DNA from: Cycas panzhihuaensis
Taxonomy: Eukaryota > Cycadophyta
Direction of reading: 5' to 3'
Assembly: GCA_023213395.1 (NCBI GenBank)
Contig: CM041465.1
Location: forward strand, 20,026,001 to 20,090,000
DNA length: 64,000 bases
Shown: positions 45,656 through 56,003 of the stretch, piece after piece
How the letters are laid out: each line of letters begins with the position of its first letter
How positions within the stretch are numbered: the first letter of the stretch is position 1
The notes under the pieces: generated by a model
Seen by the model: only the letters and a program-made list of their open reading frames with translations
Database searches by the model: none
Told to the model about the DNA's origin: nothing
Made by a program: the position numbers and the translations under genes

Positions 45656-47130
45656 TTCTAGTTTGTTGGTAGCTATGAAATTTCAATCTTTCTGCCATGA
45701 TGAATATGTTGATTTGTACTTGAAAGATGAGGCATTCAAGCCTATCTTTGAGCAGCTACAAAAAAGAAAAAAAGTTACTAATTTCTAGCTAAAAGATGGC
45801 CTTCTCTTCAAGCAAGATAAGCTTTGCATTCTAAAGCATGCAGACTAAATGAAGTGGGTAAGAGAAGCTCACACCTCTCATGTTGCAGGATACTTTGGAG
45901 TGGGAAAGACATTACTGAACTTACAATGATATATGTATTGGCCAAATATGTAGTAAGATGTAACTATAGTAGTACGAGGGTGTACATTATGTAGCACATC
46001 AAAGCTGGCTAATAGGAAGTTTGGATTATACATTCCACTTCCTATTCCATCATGACCATGGGAGAGTATCTCCATGGATTTCCTAGGAGGACTACCATAA
46101 ACTAAAAATGGTATGGATTATTTGTTTGTAGTTGTTAATTAGTTTAGTAAAATGGTGATGCTGATTTCTTGTAGAAAGACACATACAGGAGAAGACATAG
46201 CTAGATTATTTTTTCAGCATGTTTGGAAGCATTTTAGACTTCCCAACTCCATCATTTTTGATTAAGACAGCAGATTTCTAAGTCATTTTGACAAACACTT
46301 TGGGGAATGATGGATACGAAGCTAAAGATGAGCATGGTTTTTCATCTTTAAACAGATAGCCAAACTGAAGTTGTCAATAGGACATTGGTACAACTGTTAC
46401 AAGGATATAATGCCAAGCATCCTAAGACTTTGGATGAAAGTCTCCCATACTTGCAATTTGCCTTCAATAGAGCTATCCATAGCTCAACCCAGAAATCACC
46501 ATTTGAGGTATGTTTGGGATTTCTACCTACAAGTCCTTTTGATCTAGAATTTTCTACTCATATTTCTGCAAGAAATGGAAAGGAGGAAGAAGGAGATGAA
46601 AAGGCACAAAGATTCTTAGAAAGAATCAGAAAAATCCATCAACAGGTTGAAGAGCATCTTCAAAAATCTCAATAGAGATACAAAAAATGATATGATGCAC
46701 ATAGAACCAGCTATTCCTTTAAGGAAGGAGATAGAGTTTGGTTGCACCTCAATAAGAAAAGATTGTAAGGTGAATGCAAAAAGCTAAAGCCTATATGTTA
46801 TGGTCCTTTTACAATCTTGAAGAAAATTGGGGAAAACACTTTCCAGCTTGAACTTCCAGAATTTATGAAAATGTATTCTATAGTGAATGTTAAAAATTTG
46901 AAGATGTTTGAGCCATCCATATTGGATGAAGATGAAGATGAAGTTCCACTCTTACCAAATCCAGAGGAGTTGCGAATAGAGAAAGAGGAACCAATGCAAA
47001 ATGATTACATTCTTCAAAGGAAGCTGACCAAGACTCGAAGAGGCATAATCAAGTCCTTCAGAATTGTATAAAAAGGACAAGTACCTAGCAAGGCAAAATG
47101 GTACAATAAGGAGATAGAGAAAAATTAAAT
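45656..47130 (+). pseudogene. Gypsy-2 integrase with chromodomain-like tail
   Basis: The HHCC part is at 45850-46000 (EAHTSHVAGYFGVGK, CTLCSTSKLANRK). The core has SISMDFLGGLP (first Asp, 46075), FRLPNSIIFD (second Asp, about 46262) and, after a frameshift near 46300, DSQTEVVNRTLVQLL (Glu retained, about 46358-46400). The open stretches 46385-46675 and 46817-47071 complete the domain (FNRAIHSSTQKSPFEVCLGF). The tail YILQRKLTKTRRGIIKSFRI, then KGQVPSKAKWYNKE, resembles degenerate chromodomains of plant chromoviruses (R-x-R..., V-x-W, W-x-N/E pattern). Confidence 0.85.
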
Positions 47131-47173
47131 TCCCTCATTTATAACTATAAAGTTCATGAGGCCATAAACTCCT

Positions 47174-47186
47174 AAAAAAGGGGAGT
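47174..47186 (+). other. Gypsy-2 polypurine tract
   Basis: AAAAAAGGGGAG lies 3-4 bp before the 3' LTR. Confidence 0.8.
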
Positions 47187-47188
47187 TC

Positions 47189-48372
47189 TAATCCGTTTTT
47201 GGATCTTTATTTTTATAATACTCTTAAAATGCCTTGTTTTTCATGTTTATAATCTTCTTTTAGTAGAAAAATACCTTAAAAGGCTTAAAAAATGCAAAAA
47301 AAAAGGTGCAACTGCAACTGTAACCAAGTGCAACCAACTACAACTAAGTGCAATCGGGTGGCCTACAAGTGCAACTAAGTAAAACCAAGTGGTCTACAAG
47401 TGCAACTAAGTGCAATCGAATGGTCTACAAGTGCAACAAAGTGAAACCACACAATTTGTAAGTGTAATGGAAAGTGTAATCAAGTGCAACTACAGGTGCA
47501 ACCCTGCTGATTGTAGGCGCAACCCTACTGACTTCAGGTGTAACCCTGCGGACTGCAGAAAATAGAAAACGTGAAAACTGAAAAATGGCAGCATTTTTTG
47601 TAAGTGAAATGAAGCCCGTTTCACATAAAATTTTAGGAGGATCCTCTTGCACGTCTCCTCTACACGATTAAAGAGAAAAACCTGTTTATTATATAGATTA
47701 AGTGGGTTTTTCTCTAACCGTTTGGAATCCATTAAAGAACTAAAAAATGGAAAACCTGTTACGAAAGAAACATGCATTATAGGGTTTTATAATAGCAATA
47801 TCTCTTAACAGAAGATAAGAAGAGAGGATGTCAGTAGCCATAGATGCATTACGAAGAGTAAGACAAGAGGAAAGATTCTCCAAAATTACTTTCCACTTGA
47901 GAAAGAACGGCTCCAAAAAACGTAAAATCTGCGCAGGAGAGAAAAAATGATGGAAGTGCATAAGGAGCGACAGAGCAACGCCCAAATCCATTTGTAGGGA
48001 TAGAGAAGGAGCCAAAAAAAGTGAAGTTGTAGCTGAGGTAGGAAAATAGTAGCTGTAGCAATCCAAGAAAGAGATGCCAATGGAATTCTTCACCAAGAAT
48101 AGAGATTTTTTGGTTATCAGCAACCAAAACTCTATGTATACTTTAGTGTCAGTGGTTCTAAAGAATATGCAACAGCCTAAAAAGTGCCTAGCACTTAGTT
48201 CTACTCTCCCAATTTGTTGTAGTAGTCCTTTACATGCTCAATAGAGCAAAAACAGAAAGAATTTTATAAGAGAATTCAGAATATCTTCAAATTAATGTAA
48301 TATTATTGTAAATTTGTTCTAGATTTGTTTCGATTAGATTAAGTCTTTACTTTGCCATTCAAATTCAAATTA
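47189..48372 (+). repeat. Gypsy-2 3' LTR (about 1184 bp)
   Basis: Colinear with the 5' LTR along its whole length, including the tandem array (47307-47556). First dinucleotide TA instead of TG. Followed by TTTAG at 48373-48377. Confidence 0.9.
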
Positions 48373-48377
48373 TTTAG

Positions 48378-49444
48378 CAGGGGAATCAGATGTTACTTTT
48401 GATCCAAGGTTACCCTTGATTTAGTATAATATTTTCAAATATGTTTTTAAAAATTTCAATATAAAAGCCACAAAGGGCCAAAAGGAGGATCAACTTGCCC
48501 TTAAAATACTAATTTTTCTAAATCTAGATGCATGTTATTTTGCCCTATTTTGTGATTTTTTTATAAAATTTATAAATAATTATAAATGGATAAAATTTTC
48601 TAAAAATTATAAATATGAAGGCCTAATGATGGAATTTTAATTTATGGCAGAAGAAAAAAGTTTTTAGAATATCATTTTTGATAGGGAAATAAAGTCAGAT
48701 TTTTGCCATAAAAAAGTACAAAAGCAAAATCTTACCAGATCTACTGTCTCAAAATCTAAACTTCAATATGTAAAAAGTTGCATCTTTACACATACATCAA
48801 CTTTTCCTTTTACACCATCTCCAAAATTAGCCAAAAAATTACCTAAAATACCCTTACAATATCTTTTATAAGGTTGAGTAGGCAAATTTAACATCTATGA
48901 GAAAACTTCAAAACTCTCGCTAACTGGTAGATGAAATTTGATGAGATTTATCTTAAAATACTCCTATGACATAAATCTATTAGATCCCTTTAAAAAAATT
49001 TCAGATTTTTAACTCATGTTTAAAGGATTTCATTGAGAAAAGTGCCTTAAGTTACTTATCTATAAATTTTAACCTTTTAGTTTAGTTAAACGTCACTATT
49101 ATAGGTTGAATATAAAGCTACTCTAGAAGACAAAAATGATCCTTTTGGCAAGATGACCCTACATGTCAAATTTTATCAAAATATGAGATGGTCAATTTTC
49201 TCATAAAATTTCAGGCCTTTAATGCTTCTAAGGTTGTTCTAACAACTAAACAACTTCAAAAACTTGTATTTTTCACCTCTAAAATTATTCACATATAGAG
49301 AAAGTAGTAACATACAAAGTAATATAATTTTAAGCTCTCAAAATTTTAAAAATAATACGTGCACTCTTAATACTTCACATTGAAGATGAATGATAAGCAA
49401 AATGGCTCCATGCAAGTGGAATGTAGTGAATAGATCCCTTTCTA
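48378..49444 (-). other. Non-coding interior of an LTR-X element (minus)
   Basis: AT-rich, no gag or pol motif on either strand. It begins, on the element strand, directly after the PBS at 49445-49456 and shares its first about 60 bp with the leader at 15984-16045. Gypsy-2 landed in or beside it, so its far end is not clear. Confidence 0.5.
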
Positions 49445-49456
49445 GCTCTGATACCA
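49445..49456 (-). other. Primer-binding site of the minus-strand LTR-X copy
   Basis: GCTCTGATACCA on plus is TGGTATCAGAGC on the element strand, 2 bp inside the LTR edge. The spacing equals that at 15972. Confidence 0.88.
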
Positions 49457-49458
49457 TA

Positions 49459-49742
49459 TGAAGGAGGGATGGATCCAGGGAATACATCACTCATAAGCAC
49501 ACAATGATAATGGATAATGAAAAAGAGATGAAACAAGATATGAGAGCAAAGCTTGGAGGTGAGAATGAATAATGACTCCCTCCTTAAGATATTATTTTTT
49601 ATTATTGAGGGTGAGCATTAGGGTTAGGAGTTCTTCATGTAATGACATGAACTTAAAATTACATATAAATATACATAAATTACATTTCACTAGGAGATTA
49701 ATACTAATAATATATCCTAAGGTCATTTAATTAATCTATACA
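49459..49742 (-). repeat. LTR-X copy 3 (minus orientation, 284 bp)
   Basis: Edges TG (49459) and CA (49741-49742) on plus; highly similar to 16640-16921. The PBS on its left identifies it as a 5' LTR. Confidence 0.8.
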
Positions 49743-50280
49743 AATGACTTTGATACATTAACATCTTTCACAATAATTATTTTTAGTAAGAGTTTTAGAA
49801 AAATATATTCTACTATTTTGTAAGACTATCAAAAATTGTTTAGAACTTATTTGTACCTAATTGTACTTCCTGAAGATGAAGCTTTGAGTCTAGTTTATAG
49901 CACAAAAATTGGTACTCAATTTTGTTATTGTGGGAGAAAGTTATTGCTATTTTAGTAGACTATTTTTTTTTTGTATTTAGAAAAAAAAAGTGAAGATATT
50001 TTCTTCCTTTTTTTTATAAGGCTTAAAAGCCCATTGTAAAAGTGAGTCAGAAAACACCTAGATCATAGTAATATCTAGTGTCCTCACTCACTTATCAATA
50101 TTACATTTCAACACTCCAAAATCACTTCAAGCAAGCACTCTAAAGATACTCCAAATAAGCACTATATTTTTAGTTATATGTACGTTTGATGTAAATTTGA
50201 TAATCTTTTCACTCTCCTTAAAAGGAACGCATATACATTATTTTCTATCATCTTGTACCTATTCACATACTTACCAAGGT
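49743..50280. other. Non-coding interval between LTR-X and Copia-C2
   Basis: Contains the block at about 49870-49955 shared with 16540-16630, a poly-T/poly-A pair (about 49960-50020), and otherwise nothing recognisable. Confidence 0.5.
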
Positions 50281-51117
50281 TGAGATACCTTGGTTGGTAA
50301 AATACCATGCCATAAAGGAGGTGTGGGTTTCAAGTTGGGACTGGACTAAACCAAAATATTGGTAAGGTTTGGTTAGCCATACCATCATGTCTGAGTCAAG
50401 GATCATGTTGATAACCATATGAGAAAACTAAAACTTTAATACAAGATTAAAATATACCTGATCCAATATCCATCATAGCTATGGGTATGCATGTACCACT
50501 CTTTAGAGGAGATATATAACTTCTCATTAATGAACTGAGTGAGGATTGGAAGTACTTGGGCTACGTTGTGACTTGGAGTTCATCACCAAGTACAATTGCA
50601 GGTATCGCGAGTGAATGCTAACTTAATTCTATTAGAAGCCTAAGCATCCCTTCAATAACTTCAACTATATGTTAGACACAAGTTAAAGGTTATTAGGTTG
50701 ACTACACATCCTACATTTAAGTTTTAAGTTGTATACACCCAATGATATTAGCTTCCACATTAACCTATAATCTTGTATATTGATTACTTACTTATTTATA
50801 AAAAGTGATCCATAGTGTAATCATAATTATAGTGCTTCTCATATTCTTTTTGTATTAGGTTAATATTTGCCACAAGTGTTAATAACTAATTTTCATCATA
50901 GTACTTTTCATATTCCTACTATATCAGGTTAATATTTGTCATAAGTATTAGTGACTTTTCTCTATGTTACTCCTTCATCTTTGAGCAACCATTCTCGCTT
51001 CTTCTTCCTTCTACTACACTACTTCATTGCATCTCCCATTTGTAAATAGTGATTGGTCATTTATTGCCATTACTTTTATAGTTCCTTATTCATTTCTTCC
51101 GTTCTCAAAAGATACCA
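50281..51117 (+). repeat. Copia-C2 5'-terminal region (LTR and leader)
   Basis: Inverted relative to 40505-41060 of Copia-C1, with which it shares several blocks before the homologous gag. No clear PBS. The part 50770-51117 just before gag has no counterpart in Copia-C1 that I could see. Confidence 0.55.
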
Positions 51118-51432
51118 TGTCTTCACAATTCAAGTAAAATGTAAACTACATTATTAAAGGGAAAGAAAATTGGAACATGTGCTTCACTAGTATCAGAAAT
51201 GCTACAAAGTATAAAGGTATTTGGAGAGATCACTTATAACTTATACCATTTGTTGTTGCTACAACTACCATAGCTACTTCTAGAGGAGGTGCTCTAACTA
51301 CTCCTACTAAAGTTTTAGCTAAACACCAATGGGAACTTGATGATGATAAAGTCCATGCAAGGATACTTCTTATCACTGATTATTCCCTGAATAATCTCAT
51401 TAATGAAGTTATACATGATATAGTATGGAAAG
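51118..51432 (+). pseudogene. Copia-C2 gag N-terminal fragment, cut by Tat-B
   Basis: Starts MSSQFK at 51118 and runs in one frame (two stops at expected Trp/Gln codons) through KGKENWNMCFTSIRNATKYK, then WELDDDKVHARILLITDYSL, then NEVIHDIVWK, where it ends abruptly at the Tat-B LTR (51433). The domain is the copia gag N-terminus (the W-x-M..R-x-xL-x-Y-x-G-x-W pattern). Same family as Copia-C1. The rest of the gene must lie beyond the window, to the right of Tat-B. Confidence 0.75.
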
Positions 51433-52392
51433 TGGTTGCACGTCTACGGGATGACTACCCAATTGATAGGAATGGTGAGGGCGAGTGGTGATATAACTGA
51501 AGGCAAAACCTATAAATGAGATAACTACCACGCAGAGTGCCCCATGCGCCGGAGCGCGAGTTCGGGATCTGCAATGGAGTATGGCTACTATCGAGTGACC
51601 CTTCACCGCTTCGGACAAAGGGTGAAGTTGCATAAGACGAACCTGGGTTGACCTATGGATGGGATCCTCCCACCCTTGGGTGGCCGGAAGGGGAAGGAGA
51701 AGGTACAAGGAACACAAGTCAAGAGTACGCCTAAACAAGCTGACAAGCAACGAGGGAAGTAGGGGGCTTGTGCGGCTAAGAAGAGAAGAGGAAAGGCAGA
51801 GGAGAGGAGTTCCTATAACTTTCCCTACGAATAGCAAAAATACATATAATAAAGCAAATGAAACGCAATCAAACACAAGACTAAATTTCCCCTTTTTGCT
51901 CTTCTATGTGCTAATTACTAAGAAGAAAAGAAAAAGAGAAAATAGCGGTAGCGAAGCAAGGATAAAGCGTGCACCTGGACCGAGGGCGTGCGTGACGAAG
52001 CTCTCCTCGAAGGGCACCAAGCTACTCCACCCAGCGCGTTGAATGCGAGACGCTATGCGGATGAAAAGGGGGCTTCCTTACCTTCCCCGGAAAAGTAAAT
52101 GCGATGCCGAAGGAAGGAAGGAAACAGAAGCAAATGAATAAAAGAGAGCGCGAAAGCACAATGGATACAAGGGAGCTTACCGGCAACGGGACCAACGGAT
52201 GGTATCTTCCATGTTCCTCAAATACCTGTAAGAAAGACAAACTCTCCCTCCCCGGAGGAAGGACACTAACATGCAATATAAGATCCTAATGATACATATA
52301 TCCAAACAATGTAAATATGAATCTGAGTACTCATGTGTTAGTGTCAATCCAACAAAGAAAGTACATAAAAGAGAGTGACCCAAGTGAAAGTG
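51433..52392 (-). repeat. Tat-B 3' LTR (at least this segment)
   Basis: The left edge TGG(T/A)(T/C)GC(A/G)CGTCTA is shared with 63040. The alignment runs without break to 52392, where the other copy leaves the window, so the true inner edge lies somewhere to the right and was not located. The minus-strand frames inside (51409-51876 and its twin 63169-63483) are LTR sequence, not genes. Confidence 0.88.
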
Positions 52393-54424
52393 AATGACCG
52401 GTGAGCCTCGGAGTGGCCCACCTCCCGTAAATGATGCCCTAACCACCCCTCAAGAGCCACAAGGCAGCGAGGGTAAGGCAGAGAGCAAGGGCTGGAAATG
52501 GCAACCGAGAGGCAAAGAGGTACCAAGAGAAACCTACGGCAGGCCGGGGTGCTATGAGGAGCAAACCGGGCAGCCGGGAAGGAAGTTAAGTAAAAACTAG
52601 CGGTTGGGACTTATGAGCGCTGCCCAAACCTGGACAAAGGTCCCTAAATCAGCGCTGCAACTTGTGACAGTGCTGGTTTGGGCAGCCAAAAGAGGGCCTA
52701 CAAACCCTAGCTTGCATGCCAAGGGCAACACAGAGCGAGAGGGAAGCTTTGGAGGGCTTAGAGCTGCTTAGGGAGTGTGGAAGGTGGTACGGAATCCACC
52801 CAACTCCTACCCAAAGCCTATGCCAACCCTCAACGCTACTACCTTGGACAGCAAACGCAGGTAAGAGGCTCAAAACAATAACAAGACAACCCACTAAAAG
52901 GGAAAGAACCAAACTCACATAAGCACGAAAGGCACAAGCAAAGTAGAGTATGAATATCGCAAGAAAAACCATGCAAAACACAAAGTACCTGAGTAAGGGA
53001 GGCAAGGGACTTGCCTCAGCCAAAGAGCAGTAAAGAGGGGCCAAGAAAACAACCCAGATCTGAAGTAGAGCAGGTTTGAGGCCCTGCTATGGAGGTTGGA
53101 AAGGAAACTCCTGCGTTTGAAGCACTTGTGACCTGCCTGAGCAAAGATCTACCGGAGCCACTCCAAAGGGCCCTCTCCAAGGTGCATGAAAGGGCTCGGA
53201 GAATGTCCAAGCCACACCAAAGAGAGCAGGGCACTGGTGGAGAGATGCAGGTCTAGCAACAAAGAATGAACAGGGAAGAGCAGAGCAGAATGGTGTTTCC
53301 TTGAGAGCAAATCCAAAAGTGAGCAAAAGAATCCTTGAAAATGAGCCAAAAGTGACTTAAATACTCAAGCCAAACCCTAAAGTGAGTGATTAGGGCGTGA
53401 CTGGGAGAGAATCAAGTCGCGAGCCATGTGGCAGTTTCACAATAAATGTAAAATTACCACGACAGATTTTTAAAAATAACCTAAGATACTGTCACAGAAA
53501 TTATGCAGATCATGAATATTCTGGCAGACTCAAAATTCGGAGGTACGCACTAGAGCCAAAGTGGGCCCCGGCCACCGCCTAAGTCAAAGGATGACGAAAA
53601 AGGCCAATAGGGGGCTGAAATACCTACCCAGGGGCAAACAAGCCAACAAAAGGGGCCAAAGGAGTAAAAATAGGGCTCGACCAAGGTGGCAAGTTGACCA
53701 AATGATGACGGGTCATCACACGGGTGGAGGTGGCGCAAACCTAGTGGATCTCAAGGTGAAGAGGGCAGATGCGGGAAGTGAAGCGGCCACCAGGGTGCCA
53801 CACTCACTGGGAGTGTGCCCCTGCTATAGTCGTCATAGGCTAAAATAAGTGTGGACAACGACAAGGTCGCCCACAACGCCACACACATGCAGACATGCAA
53901 GTAGATACTCATCAAAAGAAAGAGATGATAATGCGAGAAATGTACGTGCACTTACCTGAGTCAGTGATTCCGTATCCATTCCCGGAAGCCGGGAAACACT
54001 ACCCCCTTGGTAGTAGAGCCTCACCACTTAGAAGCCTGGTGCGATGGCGAATGCTGGCAACACAACTGTCAGTAGCACATGTGTATATAGATATATCAAT
54101 CAAGATCATAACAGTAGGCAAGGGTGCCGGCGAGTGTCGTGGCAGAACGTGTGGATATGAAACGGTGGTGGAGACAACATAGGGGCTGCCTATGAGCCAC
54201 CTAGGAACCAACTGGAAAGAAAATGAGACAGGTGAGGGGGCTGCCCCCACCAAGAGATGCAAAAGGGCATGCATAGTCAAGTGAAAGAGCAAAGGGTGGG
54301 TACCATAGTTTTACCTCATTAGTAACCGGGTTTCAGAGGTGCGAACGGGTCGCAAAGCAAAGTGCCGGACGACCTGGGGCTCGGGCGACAGGAAGGCCAG
54401 GCAAGCCTCAGGGACGGTCAGCAA
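52393..54424 (-). other. Remainder of the Tat-B 3' LTR and/or 3' untranslated region
   Basis: No protein motif found. It holds an inverted repeat with 12-bp perfect arms, GCTGCCCAAACC at 52619-52630 and GGTTTGGGCAGC at 52675-52686. The polypurine tract and the inner LTR edge should be in this interval or further right, but no convincing candidate was seen. Confidence 0.5.
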
Positions 54425-54920
54425 GGAGAGGAAGGCGGCACTCAAGGATGAGGCAAACAAGGCTATCTGCCTCAGTGTTGAGGGCCTGAGGGATATGCTG
54501 GATATCAACAGAAGAAAAGTAGGCCAGGAGGGATCTGGCAGCAGAAGCAAGAGTCCTCAAGTGAGGGCATCACACCTGGTAAACCTGGGTGAGATGAGAC
54601 ACCATAACTTGAGAGTCGCAAAGCAAAATAATGGATCCGTGATGGAAACATAGAGCATCAATAAGGGCTTCGATAACATCTATATACTCAGCTTCGTTGT
54701 TGGTAGCCTCTGGGAGGAAAATCCTAGAGCGGAGGAGATCATGTCCAGAAGGGCTGCGGAGAATCCATGCAATGCAAGGTTCCAGACCACTGCGCTCACT
54801 GGGCTTCAGAAGATGTAGACAGACATAGGTGACACAAAATCCAGGTAGACAATAGGTAATGAAAACGATACTTAAAGAAGCAGGCATAAAGTGGCCATGA
54901 AGGGTAGAAGGACCTAGCAC
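54425..54920 (-). pseudogene. RVT_3-like RNase H domain in the Tat-B 3' region
   Basis: One minus-strand frame with a single internal stop (TGA, probably from CGA) reads through a complete-looking RNase H C-terminal two thirds: IAWILRSPSGHD, then ATNNEAEYIDVIEALIDAL (catalytic Glu), then IILLCDSQVMVSHLTQVYQV (catalytic Asp), then LRTLASAARSLLAYF and IQHIPQALNTEADSL (last Asp). The N-terminal D-G motif is not visible, so the domain is truncated or shifted there. It resembles the second RNase H of plant Tat elements and the RNase H of plant LINEs. It is in sense with gag-pol but lies beyond the antisense gene, about 3.6 kb after the pol end. Confidence 0.7.
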
Positions 54921-55343
54921 TGAGGTTACCTAGGGCAAGAGCAAGCAATCCGATCACCGGCAGGGAGTGGTCAGAAGAAAAGGCTCCTGGGGCGCCAAAA
55001 GGTCACTTTAGGAAGCGAAACATGCCCCCAGGCAGGGGGGCATTCCCTTTGGGGACCCCAAGAGCAAGAAAAGGCCGCAGAAACGGGTCCAGGGCGACGA
55101 AACGAGCCAAACGAGTATAAACTCGGGTAGGCACGGGAGTAGCGCACGAAATGACGCAGGAGGGCCCTGGCAAAAGTGCGATAATGAGGCACCATAAATG
55201 CCCTCGCGAGGGAGGGCAGGAAGGGCATCAATAAGGCACAATCGACGACAGGGCCAGAAGGCAAAGGCAAACAGGACAAGGAGATGGCCCTAGCGACTAT
55301 CGCGAGACCAAAAACAGAGGAAGTACCCATTGGGGCCCCCGCC
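54921..55343. other. Interval between RNase H and the antisense-gene promoter
   Basis: GC-rich, with open frames on both strands (for example minus 54971-55330) but no recognisable motif. It should contain any upstream promoter elements of the antisense gene. Confidence 0.4.
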
Positions 55344-55351
55344 TATATAAG
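55344..55351 (+). promoter_or_regulatory. TATA box of the antisense gene
   Basis: TATATAAG, a full match to the plant TATA consensus, in a GC-rich setting. Transcription would start about 30 bp downstream (near 55375), giving a short 5' UTR before the chosen ATG at 55511. Confidence 0.6.
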
Positions 55352-55534
55352 GAAATCAACGGGAAAATGGATTCATTTTCACCGGCTCTCGTACGAAACC
55401 AGAGACATTCCCTTACGCAGCGGAGTGCCGCCCAACTTCGGAGGCACGCAGAGGGAGATCGGACCATCGGATCGGAGAGCGAAGAGAGCCAGCACGACCG
55501 ACGAGATGATATGGCAGTAGCGAGACCGGATCCA

Positions 55535-56003
55535 GTGAGTGGATATCACTAAATCTAACCTAAATTAAAGTTCAAAGTTTGTGGCTTTTCGTTTTTTTTT
55601 TTAGGTGATTTGGTGCCCCTTATGGGCAACGGAAGGCCTCTCGGAGTCTGAATCGGACCCAGAAAGAGGCAGGGACCTGGGCATTAGGGAGCCCTAGTCC
55701 TGGTTCTACGGGTCCATCGTAAAAAATTTAGGTTTTTCGGTCGAAATCCTCAGATGGGGATCGCCGTTCGTACCGTGGTAATGATCGTGGTGCCGCGGTC
55801 ATTACCATGGGGCCCACATCGCTGCGGGACCCGTGCCAAACTTAGCGGTACCGCTAAGTTTGGCGCGATACGAAGGCGGAAAGGCAGAAAAAGAGACATG
55901 AAGGCCAAAAGAGCCCCAAATCTCAGGCAGAGAGAGATTGGAGAGAGCAGGGGATGGCAGATACTGACGTGAGACTGACTTGAGTTATTTTTGGTGTGAA
56001 CAG
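55535..56003 (+). other. Intron 1 of the antisense gene (469 bp)
   Basis: Donor GTGAGT, acceptor TGTGAACAG, T-rich stretch near 55590-55603 that could serve as an alternative acceptor (TTTTTTAG at 55604). It contains the palindrome at 55835-55864 and the inverted repeat at 55775-55810. Confidence 0.6.
55775..55864. repeat. Perfect 30-bp palindrome and adjacent imperfect inverted repeat
   Basis: 55835-55864 is fully self-complementary, centred on GGTACC, with arms GCCAAACTTAGCGGT. Immediately upstream, CCGTGGTAATGATCGTGG (from about 55775) faces CCGCGGTCATTACCATGG (to about 55812), 15 of 18 positions pairing in Watson-Crick fashion and the others as G-T in RNA. Confidence 0.85.

Larger units (their letters stand above)
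41268..48372 (+). mobile_element. Gypsy-2: full-length Ty3/gypsy element, chromovirus-like
   Basis: LTRs at 41268-42449 and 47189-48372, target duplication TTTAG at 41263-41267 and 48373-48377. PBS at 42456, gag-pol 42636-47130, purine tract 47174-47186. It is related to Gypsy-1 in gag and pol but better preserved: one reading frame holds from gag to the integrase core, broken by stops only, with a single frameshift near 46300. A chromodomain-like C-terminus suggests the chromovirus clade (inference). Confidence 0.93.

Noticed and set aside
51409-51876. 155-aa minus-strand frame with hydrophobic N-terminus
   Set aside because: It crosses the junction between the Copia-C2 gag and the Tat-B LTR, and its twin (63169-63483) is also LTR; it cannot be a gene.
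53016-53349. Overlapping minus-strand frames rich in Ser, Leu and Pro
   Set aside because: Three overlapping frames in GC-rich DNA, none with a motif; probably chance in the 3' LTR or UTR.
55344-55351. TATA box for the Tat-B LTR on the minus strand
   Set aside because: The complement (CTTATATA) is a weaker TATA box and lies far from any located LTR; the plus orientation fits the antisense gene better.
55605-55720. Alternative exon after the T-rich acceptor at 55604
   Set aside because: The frame stays open for about 100 bp but then meets stops, and it does not lead into the PMD-like frame; kept only as a possible alternative acceptor.
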